DNA of 38,692 nucleotides from Candidatus Roizmanbacteria bacterium UBA6242 (GTDB taxonomy: Bacteria > Patescibacteriota > Microgenomatia > UBA1406 > GWC2-37-13), in contig DJWA01000019.1 in the NCBI GenBank assembly GCA_002440905.1, forward strand, positions 10,445 through 49,136. The letters are read 5' to 3'. Below, piece after piece: positions 7,153-15,014 of this stretch (position 1 is the first letter of the stretch; each line of letters opens with the position of its first letter). The position numbers and the translations under genes are program-made. Under the pieces are notes generated by a model. That model was not told the origin of the DNA and made no database searches. It saw only the letters and a program-made list of their open reading frames with translations.

Positions 7153-7735
7153 AGAAGTCGACTCCGTCCGATCTTAGTTTTGCGTATCCTAGATTGCTTA
7201 TCGACCCAGGAGGCAAAGTTTCGTAGGTGCCGTACCCTAAATGGATCAATAATGTCCTCATCAATCCCCCATGACTGACCATGAGAACAGTTTTTCCGGC
7301 ATACCCGACGGCAATCTCTCTTAAGAAGGTTATGACTCTTGATATCATCGAAGAGTCGGTTTCCATAATGGCTTTCTTGTTGTCATAGCCGGCTTTACGG
7401 TATTTTTTAAGAAGCGTAACGATTTCCCGGTCGTACTGGCGCCAGTCTTTGCCTTCAAACCGGCCGAAGAATCTTTCTCGCAAAGCTTCGGTCGTTTTTA
7501 TGGCCAACTTCTTCTCAAGAACGATTATCTCAGCAGTTCTTTTTGCGCGAACTAAATCAGATGAAAATACGGCATCAAATTTGACGTTCGTCATTTTTTC
7601 GGCAATTTTTTTTGCCTGACTTACCCCGTTTTCGTTAAGAGGAATGTCAGAATGTCCCTGGATAATGCTCTTCACGTTCCAATCGGTCTGTCCGTGACGG
7701 ACAAAGTAGATGGTACAATATTTATTTTCCTGCAT
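7115..7735 (-). CDS. Histidine phosphatase (phosphoglycerate mutase-like)
   Basis: The 206-residue product opens with the family signature FVRHGQTDWN (residues 12-21), with the phospho-accepting His in RHG. It continues with SDLVRAKRTAEI (the usual SxLxRAxxTA) and ends with MVSHGGLMRTLL, which holds the second catalytic His. The length matches cofactor-dependent PGM/CobC/PhoE-type phosphatases. Side-chain choice does not identify the substrate: glycolytic mutase, CobC-type or broad phosphatase are all possible. It shares a 23-nt divergent promoter region with the gene at 7759 and overlaps the kinase 2 gene at its 3' end. Confidence 0.85.
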   Translation of the reverse strand: MQENKYCTIYFVRHGQTDWNVKSIIQGHSDIPLNENGVSQAKKIAEKMTNVKFDAVFSSDLVRAKRTAEIIVLEKKLAIKTTEALRERFFGRFEGKDWRQYDREIVTLLKKYRKAGYDNKKAIMETDSSMISRVITFLREIAVGYAGKTVLMVSHGGLMRTLLIHLGYGTYETLPPGSISNLGYAKLRSDGVDFFISETSGVTKIE

Positions 7736-7740
7736 GATGA

Positions 7741-7752
7741 TATAATTATACT
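7741..7752. promoter_or_regulatory. Overlapping divergent -10 boxes (TATAATTATACT)
   Basis: On the minus strand TATAAT (7745-7750) is 9 nt before the histidine phosphatase ATG. On the plus strand TATAAT (7741-7746) or TATACT (7747-7752) is 12 or 6 nt before the ATG at 7759. The nearly palindromic box can serve both directions. Confidence 0.6.
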
Positions 7753-7758
7753 CGTTTT

Positions 7759-9219
7759 ATGCGACAAAAAAAGAAATCTTACCGTATCAACTGGGGGAAA
7801 GTACTACATATAATTCTGGTTGTTAATGCTATCGCCGTAGGCCTTTATGGGTCTTTTGCGATCTTCAACACTTTTGTTCCAAAACTAATTCTAAAAAGTG
7901 CTTTCCAAAAGTTGACCAAACAAAAAGCATATAAGTACCGTATGGATTTCCCATACAACAACTTTGGTATTTCGGCGACTTTCGACAGCGAAAAAAGCGC
8001 CTTGAATGAGTTTGTCTTTGATTTGAAGAATATCGGCAACGATAGCGCTAAAATTTATACCCGATTCAACGAATCTAAACTATACGTCTCAATAAAGTAT
8101 CCGAAAATAAATGAATTGGAAGAGAACGTTAAGAAATTAGCGCCTCATGACGTGTTAAATAGCGGAGAATATCAACAGATCAAAAGAATCCTAACCAATA
8201 AGGCATGGTTTGAAGTAGATCTCACGAAAATTTTCAAAGACATAAACAAGTTTGCCCCATATGAAGGGAATGAAATCGATAGCGAGCAGCGGAAGAAGTT
8301 TTTGGAAAAATCTTTTTCGGTTATTAAAATAAACCACTTTTATCCATTTGTTGTCGAAAAAAATCGGCTTTATACAAAGATCGTCTCCGGATTCGACAAA
8401 AATGAATTAAAAGAGTATTTTGATGAACTGGACAAATTGACAGGTTCAAGCGATTCTCTTACAAGCTCGATGGTCTCGGGCATGATCGATCGCGCCGATT
8501 TCTTAGATAAAGACTATGTAGTTTTTCTGGTAGACATGAGGGGGCGTCTTAAAAAAATCACGATCGAAAAAATATCGTATTCCGAAGAACCAAATGATAT
8601 CGAATCAAGAAATGGTGACCCCATACCTCCTATGATTGAGAATCAATTGTTTGCCAAAAAAGGCGAAAAGAACAAGAAACCGTTATTGACGATAGAATTT
8701 GACTTCGATTCAAAATTAAAAAAACTGGAAAAACCCAGAGAGGTTGTCGACTATATGGAATTCGCATCTTCAGCTGATACGACTTTAAACCTCCTATCAC
8801 CGGCTATTGCTAATCTGATTTACGGATCCACCGCCAATATTCCTGGGCCTTCAACGAACACCACATTAGGCGAAACGCCCACCGCGATAACTCCAGCCCC
8901 CAGGGAAATCTATCAGCGCAAGACGACGGGTAAAACTCCGCTTATATCTTCAGGCGATAGTGTAGATAAAGAACTTTATATGATACACAATATGCTCAGC
9001 CGCTACTATATGGAGACAGGTCAATATCCAGAGACCCTTGATCCTTTGGCATATAAGTACTTCCCCGGGGCCTTACCAATAAACCCTGCCACAGGACAAC
9101 CCTTCTATTACTATCCCTTAAAAGACGGGCAGCAAAACAAAGGTTTCATGCTCTGTCCCGCGCCCGGTCAGTCAACAAGCTATTGTATAAAGAAATGGGA
9201 GATGTATAACGTTTATTGA
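7759..9219 (+). CDS. Membrane-anchored protein with pseudopilin-like C-terminus
   Basis: The 486-residue product has a basic N-terminus (RQKKKSYR) and one membrane segment at about residues 16-36, leaving most of the protein outside. The long middle part (about 45-330) looks like beta-rich lipoprotein-type sequence but matches nothing I can name. After a Pro/Thr-rich linker (about 365-395), the last 85 residues resemble the C-terminal half of type II secretion pseudopilins of the GspG kind: LSRYYMETGQYPETLDPL, then ALPINPATGQPFYYYP and MLCPAPGQ. The N-terminal pilin helix and prepilin cleavage site are missing, so it is a transplanted domain, not a pilin. Its TGA abuts the TAA of the convergent DegT-like gene with no gap. 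Confidence 0.6.
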   Translation: MRQKKKSYRINWGKVLHIILVVNAIAVGLYGSFAIFNTFVPKLILKSAFQKLTKQKAYKYRMDFPYNNFGISATFDSEKSALNEFVFDLKNIGNDSAKIYTRFNESKLYVSIKYPKINELEENVKKLAPHDVLNSGEYQQIKRILTNKAWFEVDLTKIFKDINKFAPYEGNEIDSEQRKKFLEKSFSVIKINHFYPFVVEKNRLYTKIVSGFDKNELKEYFDELDKLTGSSDSLTSSMVSGMIDRADFLDKDYVVFLVDMRGRLKKITIEKISYSEEPNDIESRNGDPIPPMIENQLFAKKGEKNKKPLLTIEFDFDSKLKKLEKPREVVDYMEFASSADTTLNLLSPAIANLIYGSTANIPGPSTNTTLGETPTAITPAPREIYQRKTTGKTPLISSGDSVDKELYMIHNMLSRYYMETGQYPETLDPLAYKYFPGALPINPATGQPFYYYPLKDGQQNKGFMLCPAPGQSTSYCIKKWEMYNVY

Positions 9220-10251
9220 TTATCTAATTGCTTCTCTGATAATCGCCGCCACTTCGCTTATCTGCTTGTCATCAAGGTGTGGACCCAACGGCAACCCCAC
9301 CGCCTTATACTTTTGACTCCAGATCGAATCGTTTAACTCAAACCTCAAAATCAGTCCCCTTTTTTTAGCTTTAAAAACCAATCGCTTCCCCTCGTATAGA
9401 TCCATGATTAATGGAAAACTTCTTAACTCTCCCCTGTCTTTAAAGATATGGACTAACGGATATTCATTCTTCAGGTTTTTCTCATATATCCTAACCTGTC
9501 TGGCTTTAATTTTTTTCACGCGGATAAAGTCTACAAATCGGTGAAGATAATCAAAAACCGTCCAACCGCCGGCACCGTCTTTACTGTCCCCTATCAAGCG
9601 ATAACCCTTGTCCATATATTTGACGGCTAATTCAACCTGTTCTAAAGCAAGGTACGCCTGCATCATAGCCCAGTAGTAAACCACCTTTATCGAATATAAC
9701 CACGACCCGTTGATTATGTCCGGCTTGAAATCCAAAAATTCCTTTTTTCCGTAAACGACGCTTCCCTGCAATGGCATCACCTTCCTTAAAGAATCTATTA
9801 CCAGATGTTTTCCCGACAAAAATACTATTTGTTTAGGATCAACAATCCTATGTACGCAATCTTCAATGAGGATTGTTTTTTTTCCTAATAATTTGACCCA
9901 AGAAATATCTTCAAAAAGATCAGATGTAACTCCGAACGGGTGGAAAATTATGACAACCTCCGGCTTTTTTTTACTCAAAATCGAAATAAACTCACGGACG
10001 TTTACTTTAAAATACTTTGATACAGGAAAGTGCTCAATTTCATACCCATGGGCTTTTATATTCTTCTCAACGTCGCCGCACCAAAACTCCGGGACCAGTA
10101 TAGTCGCGCCTTTTTTAACCCGTTTCTTCTTCAGGATATCCCATAAGGCATCCTCGTAGGACATGTAGAAAAGACGGCCCATATGACTTGGGATTTTATT
10201 CCTTCTTAATTTCAAATATTTGTATAGTTTTATCGGATAAGGACTTACCAT
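9220..10251 (-). CDS. DegT/DnrJ/EryC1-like PLP-dependent enzyme
   Basis: The 343-residue product resembles fold-type I aminotransferases of the DegT family. TILVPEFWCGDVEKNIKAHGYEIEHFPV matches the strand-helix-strand after the N-terminal helix. VIIFHPFG and ILIEDCVH correspond to the segment with the PLP-ring Asp (D in EDCVH). DSLRKVMPLQGSVVYG matches the Schiff-base Lys loop, with K in SLRK as the candidate. These enzymes usually make amino sugars for surface glycans, which would suit the sugar-related genes elsewhere in the window. The family fit is by motif only, and the sequence is shorter and more divergent than classical members. No clean -10 is seen; candidates TAAATT and TATATT lie 4 and 17 nt upstream. 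Confidence 0.65.
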   Translation of the reverse strand: MVSPYPIKLYKYLKLRRNKIPSHMGRLFYMSYEDALWDILKKKRVKKGATILVPEFWCGDVEKNIKAHGYEIEHFPVSKYFKVNVREFISILSKKKPEVVIIFHPFGVTSDLFEDISWVKLLGKKTILIEDCVHRIVDPKQIVFLSGKHLVIDSLRKVMPLQGSVVYGKKEFLDFKPDIINGSWLYSIKVVYYWAMMQAYLALEQVELAVKYMDKGYRLIGDSKDGAGGWTVFDYLHRFVDFIRVKKIKARQVRIYEKNLKNEYPLVHIFKDRGELRSFPLIMDLYEGKRLVFKAKKRGLILRFELNDSIWSQKYKAVGLPLGPHLDDKQISEVAAIIREAIR

Positions 10252-10285
10252 GACTAATTTAGTTAATTAATATAATTTAAGAAAG

Positions 10286-10789
10286 TTAGACAGGCGGGGA
10301 ATTGTTCAGTTGCTCTTTCAGTTGCACAATATCCAGTTCCTCCCTTATGTCGATCGGGTTCCCCCCAATGTCTGAATCGTCGTTTATCCAAGCTTTTTTG
10401 GGCACAAATCTATATATTCTTCTTGGAAAATGCTTCAAGAACTCCGAAATCGCCCTCACCTTGTGTTTACTTCTTCTATAAACGACCGTCATACCTATTA
10501 ATATGTCTTTGGGATTGGTTAGTTCTTTGACTTCTCCTTCAAGGTATACCCCGACTCCGGTACTGGCCGGAGCGGTTGAATCATAAATTGTCACGAACGC
10601 GTTTTTATTGTTGCGGACGTTAACGGAATGTTGATTTTTTCTCCAGGAGAACCAATAGAAATTGAGGTCGTTGTCGTACCCGTAATATACCGGGGTGTTC
10701 CAGGGCATCCCCTCTGGAGTTATCGAAGCGATGTTCATATATTCAATCTTCCTGATTATCGTTATTGCTGTCTTATTTTTCTTGTCCAT
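10286..10789 (-). CDS. FMN-binding split-barrel protein (PNPOx family)
   Basis: The 167-residue product follows the pyridoxamine 5'-phosphate oxidase-like split barrel. NIASITPEGMPWNTPVYYGYD near residues 19-39 is the first pair of strands, FYWFSWRKNQHSVNVRNN the flavin-side segment, and AFVTIYDST plus GVGVYLEGEVKEL the next strands. It probably binds FMN, F420 or haem and acts as a small oxidoreductase in the cytosol. The C-terminal part (RRIYRFVPKKAWIND) is typical of this family. No SD and no convincing -10 lie upstream, so it may be transcribed with the cupin gene 36 nt upstream. Confidence 0.8.
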   Translation of the reverse strand: MDKKNKTAITIIRKIEYMNIASITPEGMPWNTPVYYGYDNDLNFYWFSWRKNQHSVNVRNNKNAFVTIYDSTAPASTGVGVYLEGEVKELTNPKDILIGMTVVYRRSKHKVRAISEFLKHFPRRIYRFVPKKAWINDDSDIGGNPIDIREELDIVQLKEQLNNSPPV

Positions 10790-10825
10790 AAATATAAGGA
10801 CGCGTCGGATACGGTCTAACCTTCC

Positions 10826-11146
10826 TTAATCTTTCAACATTGTTAACATCATCTTGAATTGCTTATTTGCTTTAAGAGCGTGCAGACTCCCGGCCGGCAT
10901 GCGGATCATTTCCCCTGCTTTTACCAGATTTTTAGTTCCGGATATTGTGATTTCGGCTTCCCCATCTATTATATAAACCAGCGCTTCAAATGGAGTTTTG
11001 TGTTCGCTAAGTCCCTGTCCCTGAGCGAAGGCAAAGAGTGTAACCGTTCCCGATTTGTTTTTGAAGACTTCCTTGCTGACAACCGAACCTTCTTGATAAT
11101 TTATATTTTTATTAAGTGAAAAATGGTCAGTAGGTGCTTTATTCAT
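10826..11146 (-). CDS. Single-domain cupin protein
   Basis: The 106-residue product is a compact cupin. GLSEHKTPFEALVYIIDGEAEITI (about residues 45-68) covers cupin motif 1, although the usual second His is replaced (EHKTPFE). AGEMIRMPAGSLHAL (about 77-91) is motif 2 with its His. Such small cupins bind a metal and act as isomerases, dioxygenases or sensors; the function cannot be assigned. It is followed 36 nt later by the split-barrel gene on the same strand, probably in one transcript, and is preceded by an extended -10. Confidence 0.82.
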   Translation of the reverse strand: MNKAPTDHFSLNKNINYQEGSVVSKEVFKNKSGTVTLFAFAQGQGLSEHKTPFEALVYIIDGEAEITISGTKNLVKAGEMIRMPAGSLHALKANKQFKMMLTMLKD

Positions 11147-11152
11147 GTATTA

Positions 11153-11161
11153 ATGATATCA
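11153..11161 (-). promoter_or_regulatory. Extended -10 (TGATATCAT) for the cupin gene
   Basis: On the minus strand TATCAT (11153-11158) with TG one base upstream lies 6 nt before the ATG at 11146. This spacing predicts a leaderless mRNA. Confidence 0.5.
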
Positions 11162-11211
11162 AAATAACAAAACTGGCGCGGCCTTTACAAAAAAAACGGC
11201 TGAAGCACATG

Positions 11212-11754
11212 TTACCACAAATTTTCTGGCGGGATATAAACATCCTTACCTGGATTATCTAGTACTTTTTTCATGAAATTGTCCGACGAATCATGATAAA
11301 AAATGTATTGTCCATCCTCGTTTTTAATTCTTTTATCACCTTTTTGACATATGAACTGCGGTGTCGATGTTGTATTGATTGAGAAGCCGCACTTTTCATA
11401 AAAATCCTTATTCTCGGGCTTACAAAATCCAATACCGGTGATATTCTGAGTAACTAGATATTCTTTCATATTTGTCATTATCGCTTTACCATAGCCCTTT
11501 CCCTTATCGTTCGCGATTACATTTACGAATCCGAGAAGCCGGAATCTTTCGCCGTTGAATATTACGGGCTCGGTTTTAAGCAGACCACCCATGGCAAGTA
11601 TTTCATCTTTATCGACTAAAAGAAAAAACAACGTATTTGATAATTGTTTACCAGATGGAAGTGGAACTTTGAATTCCCGCTGTAATGATTCCTTTATCTG
11701 AGTGAGTTCTGTTTCAGCCAACTCCAGTCCTTTTTTAACAAGAAGTTTAGACAT
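11212..11754 (-). CDS. GNAT-family N-acetyltransferase
   Basis: The 180-residue product contains the GNAT acetyl-CoA loop in motif A: VIANDKGKGYGKAIMTNMKEYL near residues 83-104, with the KGxGxG pattern, preceded by the strand FRLLGFVNV. GIGFCKPENKDFYEKCGFSI is motif B, ending in the common FYEKxGF. The acceptor is unknown. It is a single-domain cytosolic enzyme. TATAAT lies 6 nt before the ATG. It is followed on the same strand by the cupin and split-barrel genes, 65 nt away. Confidence 0.85.
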   Translation of the reverse strand: MSKLLVKKGLELAETELTQIKESLQREFKVPLPSGKQLSNTLFFLLVDKDEILAMGGLLKTEPVIFNGERFRLLGFVNVIANDKGKGYGKAIMTNMKEYLVTQNITGIGFCKPENKDFYEKCGFSINTTSTPQFICQKGDKRIKNEDGQYIFYHDSSDNFMKKVLDNPGKDVYIPPENLW

Positions 11755-11760
11755 TCTTAA

Positions 11761-11766
11761 ATTATA
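11761..11766 (-). promoter_or_regulatory. -10 box (TATAAT) for the GNAT gene
   Basis: A perfect TATAAT on the minus strand ends 6 nt before the ATG at 11754. No matching -35 at 16-18 nt is seen. Confidence 0.6.
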
Positions 11767-11888
11767 ATCTACAGTTCGACGTACAATTGGGCTGCGTGGG
11801 ACGCGATTGGAATGTATTCAACATCAAATATAAATCAATAAAAAATTACTGGATTACTAATAAATTAACCATTAACATATATCAACTT

Positions 11889-11928
11889 ATATCCTATAGT
11901 TGACAAAAGCAAGCTGATATCCTATAAT
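11889..11928 (+). promoter_or_regulatory. Consensus promoter TTGACA-17-TATAAT with direct repeat
   Basis: TTGACA (11900-11905) and TATAAT (11923-11928) are a full sigma-70 consensus with a 17-nt spacer, 6 nt before the ATG at 11935. ATATCCTATA occurs at 11889-11898 and again at 11917-11926, a 28-nt direct repeat that flanks the -35 and overlaps the -10. It could be a pair of operator half-sites. The rest of the 180-nt gap (11755-11888) shows no gene. Confidence 0.8.
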
Positions 11929-11934
11929 AATTAC

Positions 11935-12507
11935 ATGGCACGTGAAATCCTTCCAAGACTTAATCATTGTAGAGGAATGAATGCCTCGCAAAAAGACACA
12001 TTCCGAAGGGATGTTAAAAGTTTTTCTACTTTTGCTTGGCAAAAATATCAGGAATTATACCCTGATATAAATCTTCCATCAAGCATTCTTACTATTGGGC
12101 CAGATTTTATAGCTACAGGAATAAGAAAAAAATTACCAGGAACTGAAAATGCAGAACCAGTGACGGATGGTATAGATTTTTCAAGAGCTTTTGTCACTAG
12201 TAAGTTTAGCATTGGTGAACTTCCTCCAGGGAGCTCACTCAATGGATATTTTGATTATCTTTTTGAGCACGGCGAATTGCAGCCTGCTTACACATTATTC
12301 ATTGCTGACGACTCTGAATGGGATAGAGTAAAAGGAAATCAAAAAGCCGATTCTAAACAAGATGATTTTGTTGTTCATAAATATCTTGTTGGGAATGAGG
12401 TTATTGAAGTATGGGCTTTTGATGTTTTAAATCCAGTCGTTCGTCAACCACTTAATACTTCTGGGTCCACATCGCTAACAACTGCCAAAAACGAACATGA
12501 CTGGTAA
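11935..12507 (+). CDS. Protein of unknown function behind a consensus promoter
   Basis: The 190-residue product matches no family I recognise. It is soluble, with no signal peptide or membrane segment, an Arg/Lys-containing N-terminus and a low-complexity Ser/Thr tail (TSGSTSLTTAKNEHDW). The central part alternates strands and acidic loops (YTLFIADDSEWDRV, then DDFVVHKYLVGNEVIEVWAFDVLNP). By eye its codons are more AT-ending than those of the neighbours. It lies alone between a 180-nt non-coding gap and two tRNA genes on the other strand, behind the strongest promoter in the window. This suggests a highly expressed or recently acquired gene. Confidence 0.65.
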   Translation: MAREILPRLNHCRGMNASQKDTFRRDVKSFSTFAWQKYQELYPDINLPSSILTIGPDFIATGIRKKLPGTENAEPVTDGIDFSRAFVTSKFSIGELPPGSSLNGYFDYLFEHGELQPAYTLFIADDSEWDRVKGNQKADSKQDDFVVHKYLVGNEVIEVWAFDVLNPVVRQPLNTSGSTSLTTAKNEHDW

Positions 12508-12592
12508 TTTTTTCTTTTAAATATATTTTCTCGGTAATACTCTCCTATCAGATATAAGTCACAAATCCGTTTCTAATAAGCGTTTTTCTAAG

Positions 12593-12678
12593 CGGAGAGG
12601 GTGGGATTTGAACCCACGCGAGTCTTGCGACTCAAGGGGTTAGCAACCCCTCGCTTTGGACCGCTCAGCCACCTCTCC
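12593..12678 (-). tRNA. tRNA-Ser (GCT)
   Basis: The minus strand folds as a class II tRNA of 86 nt. The acceptor pairs GGAGAGG with CCTCTCC, the anticodon stem is AGGGG/CCCCT around the loop TTGCTAA (anticodon GCT), and the variable arm is long (GAGTC/GACTC). The T arm is GTGGG/CCCAC. The discriminator base is G, as expected for tRNA-Ser. CCA is not encoded. Confidence 0.96.
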
Positions 12679-12693
12679 TAATTTAACGCTTTA

Positions 12694-12699
12694 ATTATA
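12694..12699 (-). promoter_or_regulatory. -10 box (TATAAT) for tRNA-Ser
   Basis: A perfect minus-strand TATAAT lies 15 nt before the tRNA-Ser 5' end, in the 27-nt space between the two tRNAs. tRNA-Ser may be transcribed both from here and from the tRNA-Leu promoter. Confidence 0.45.
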
Positions 12700-12705
12700 C
12701 TCGAG

Positions 12706-12788
12706 TGGACGAGGAGGGAGTTGAACCCTCACCTCTTTTGGAGATACGGTTCTGAACCGTACGCGTATGCCAGTTCCGCCACTCGTCC
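12706..12788 (-). tRNA. tRNA-Leu (CAG)
   Basis: The minus strand gives an 83-nt class II tRNA. The acceptor pairs GGACGAG with CTCGTCC, the anticodon stem TACGG/CCGTA encloses TTCAGAA (anticodon CAG), and there is a long variable arm. The T arm is GAGGG/CCCTC around TTCAACT. The discriminator is A, as expected for tRNA-Leu, and CCA is not encoded. It lies 27 nt upstream of tRNA-Ser in the direction of transcription. Confidence 0.96.
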
Positions 12789-12798
12789 TAACTCACAA

Positions 12799-12807
12799 AT
12801 TATATCA
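12799..12807 (-). promoter_or_regulatory. Extended -10 (TGATATAAT) for the tRNA pair
   Basis: On the minus strand TATAAT (12799-12804) with TG one base upstream lies 10 nt before the tRNA-Leu 5' end, so transcription would start almost at the mature end. Confidence 0.6.
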
Positions 12808-12816
12808 TCTTTTCTA

Positions 12817-12822
12817 TATACT
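12817..12822 (+). promoter_or_regulatory. Candidate -10 (TATACT) for the glycosyltransferase gene
   Basis: TATACT lies 16 nt before the ATG at 12839. It would give a leader of about 9 nt. It is close to the opposing tRNA promoter, so the two may compete. Confidence 0.35.
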
Positions 12823-12838
12823 GAATATTAACCTTGAT

Positions 12839-14164
12839 ATGGATAAACCCAGTTCACCTTTAAACAATAAGTCTCTTCTAATTATCTTCGCTTATGCCCC
12901 GGCCGGACTCGGACACTTGAGGGTTACCGACGCATTGTACCATGGACTCCTTAAAGATGTTGAGACCCCCCTCCTTCTCGGGAGTCAGGATACGACGATC
13001 ACCTATCTTCATCGATTGATGAGCTTAAACCCGATCATACGCCCCATAAGTGAGTGGGTCGAGAAAGGAATGGCTGAGGACGCAACAACCGCTCTCTACA
13101 GATATCTTCTAAGATCCAAGACTGACGTACTATATAATCAACTTTTGACGATAATAAGCGAAAGGTATACGCCCCCATCAAAGATCTTAGCTGTTGCTAC
13201 CCATTTCGGACTCGCCCACCAAATGTCGGCGATAAAAAAGCAGCTCGAGAAAGAGAAAAATATCGAAATGAAATTGGTCGTCCAGGTGACGGACGACTCA
13301 CCCCACCATATCTGGTATGTTCATGATGCCGATTTAATCGTTGTTCCATCGGAGAAAACCAAGGAAAACCTGGTCAAATACGGCCGCCAAATGAAGTCCG
13401 AAGTGCCGATCGTCGTCAACGCCTACCCAATAAGCCCAAACCTCAACAAAAATCTTTCCCAGGAGAAAATAACCGAAAAGTATGACCAGGTAGATCCAAA
13501 AAAACAAACACCCCTTCACGTTATTATCCCCGTATCAGGAGCGGCCGTTGGAACTGAATATTTCGTCAAATTGATGACACACCTTCACCAGAAGTCCGAC
13601 CGTTTTGTATTTCACGTTGTCACAAAAGACGCCCCCTTCACCAGAAACTTCATAATGAAGATTACCGACCTGCCGTATGTCCATCTATATACTGGAGCGG
13701 CAGACCGAAAGGTCATCGAAAACTACGAATTCGTATACAAGCAAAACGTAATTGCCCTGGAAATAACCAAACCCAGTGAACAGTCGTTTAAAGCCCTCAT
13801 GGACTGCAGGAAAGAGAGCGCCTCGATTCTACTCTTCACGGAACCAGTCGGGCGTCAGGAGTGGGACAACTTGGACTTTCTAAGACGCCACCACCTTATC
13901 CCAACAAGGGTCGAACAATCGGTCCTATGGCGCCATAATGCCCGCGAAAAGGCCGTCAAAAAAGCTTTTAAGTGGAGAGGTATCTGTTTGCCCGACGACC
14001 CGATTGCCGCCGCTGAATTTATCCACTGGTCCTTGAAATCTGGAATATTTGCGTCGATGATGAGGTGCGAAATCAAACCGCATAGTGAGGACGAATACAA
14101 ACACGAACTCAATCCAGAAGGAGTCAAGTCCTTCTGGGAAATTGTCTCTGGTCTTTTTACCTGA
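12839..14164 (+). CDS. GT28/MGDG-synthase-like glycosyltransferase
   Basis: The 441-residue product resembles glycosyltransferases of the MGDG synthase/UgtP kind. LIIFAYAPAGLGHLRVTDAL near the N-terminus matches the first strand and glycine/His loop (GAGH in the family; here AGLGH). QVTDDSPHHIWYVHDADLIVVPSEKTKENLVKYG (about residues 148-181) matches the acceptor-side VTDxxPHxxW...S..T...L...G. The C-terminal half has HVIIPVSGAAVG and a late conserved-looking EPVGRQEWDN. It probably adds sugars to a lipid or related acceptor on the inner membrane face. An earlier in-frame ATG at 12767 lies inside the tRNA-Leu gene, so the ATG at 12839 is chosen. The donor and acceptor are unknown. Confidence 0.65.
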   Translation: MDKPSSPLNNKSLLIIFAYAPAGLGHLRVTDALYHGLLKDVETPLLLGSQDTTITYLHRLMSLNPIIRPISEWVEKGMAEDATTALYRYLLRSKTDVLYNQLLTIISERYTPPSKILAVATHFGLAHQMSAIKKQLEKEKNIEMKLVVQVTDDSPHHIWYVHDADLIVVPSEKTKENLVKYGRQMKSEVPIVVNAYPISPNLNKNLSQEKITEKYDQVDPKKQTPLHVIIPVSGAAVGTEYFVKLMTHLHQKSDRFVFHVVTKDAPFTRNFIMKITDLPYVHLYTGAADRKVIENYEFVYKQNVIALEITKPSEQSFKALMDCRKESASILLFTEPVGRQEWDNLDFLRRHHLIPTRVEQSVLWRHNAREKAVKKAFKWRGICLPDDPIAAAEFIHWSLKSGIFASMMRCEIKPHSEDEYKHELNPEGVKSFWEIVSGLFT

Positions 14165-14212
14165 TAATGAGCATCTTGATTTAATCTGTTATTTATGAGT
14201 TAATCAATATAT

Positions 14213-15013
14213 ATGTATATAGACTTCAAGAGAGTCCTTTCGGTTACAGCAATTTTAGTTGTCGGAGCGTTACTGGGAGTCGTTGGAGTTTTAACATATC
14301 AACGCTTAAAAGCCCCCAAGCAGATTATCACCGTTACCGGTTCAGCCGAGGTTGACGCTCAAACTGACCAGGTAAATATAAGCATCCAAGTAAAAAATAC
14401 CGGGACAACGCAGGAAGCCGCCCAAACCGCCAACAAAAAAGACGTCGACACCCTTAAGAAAACCCTTGCCGATTTTGGGATACCGGAAAGCAGGATTACC
14501 CAATCGACGTATTCTCAGGTTGGTTACAGGGAAATGGATACGATGATGGCTCCTCCGGACTTCAGACCATACCCGACGACCGCCACCACACCCACGGCCG
14601 TGACTAATTTATCTATCGTTCTTGATTCAATCGAAAATATTGATACAGTTATTGCGGCTATCTCCGCAAACCCCAACACCCAAATTACGAGCACTTACTA
14701 TTCTCTAAACAACCAAAAAGAGTGGGAGTCCAAAGCCAAAGAAGAAGCCCTCAAGGACGCAAGGCGCCAGATCGAACAGATAGCAAAAACTAATAAGCTA
14801 AAGGTCGGCAAACTCACCTACCTCCGCGACCTTAATGAAGGCGGCGGAATATATCCTATGCCTGTTTATGAGAAGAACCTCATGGAAACACAAGATTCAT
14901 CCTCTTCATCTGATGAACCTACCGAAACCGGGGTCGCCGAGGAAAATATGTTCTATGGAGAGCAGACTGTCAAGATAACAGCGTCTTATCAGGCAAGATA
15001 CGAATTGTATTAA
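14213..15013 (+). CDS. SIMPL (DUF541) domain protein, membrane-anchored
   Basis: The 266-residue product has one N-terminal membrane segment (about residues 9-29) and a SIMPL/DUF541 domain. ITVTGSAEVDAQTDQVNISIQVKNTG starts it, AAQTANKKDVDTLKKTLADFGIPESRITQSTYS is the helix-strand that typifies the family, and ALKDARRQIEQIAKTNKLKVGKLTYL is the second repeat. A Ser/Glu-rich linker (about 225-240) precedes the last strand, VKITASYQARYEL. These proteins are exported and form oligomeric rings, but their role is unsettled. The stop is directly followed by the tspO ATG 1 nt later, so the two are probably one transcript. Confidence 0.85.
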   Translation: MYIDFKRVLSVTAILVVGALLGVVGVLTYQRLKAPKQIITVTGSAEVDAQTDQVNISIQVKNTGTTQEAAQTANKKDVDTLKKTLADFGIPESRITQSTYSQVGYREMDTMMAPPDFRPYPTTATTPTAVTNLSIVLDSIENIDTVIAAISANPNTQITSTYYSLNNQKEWESKAKEEALKDARRQIEQIAKTNKLKVGKLTYLRDLNEGGGIYPMPVYEKNLMETQDSSSSSDEPTETGVAEENMFYGEQTVKITASYQARYELY

Positions 15014-15014
15014 T

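Noticed and set aside
12508..12592. Terminator after the gene at 11935 or after tRNA-Ser
   Set aside because: The AAGCG copies here are direct, not inverted, so no stem-loop with a T-run forms.
12767..12838. Longer start of the glycosyltransferase gene
   Set aside because: The extra codons lie across tRNA-Leu and its promoter, and the ATG at 12839 begins the conserved domain.
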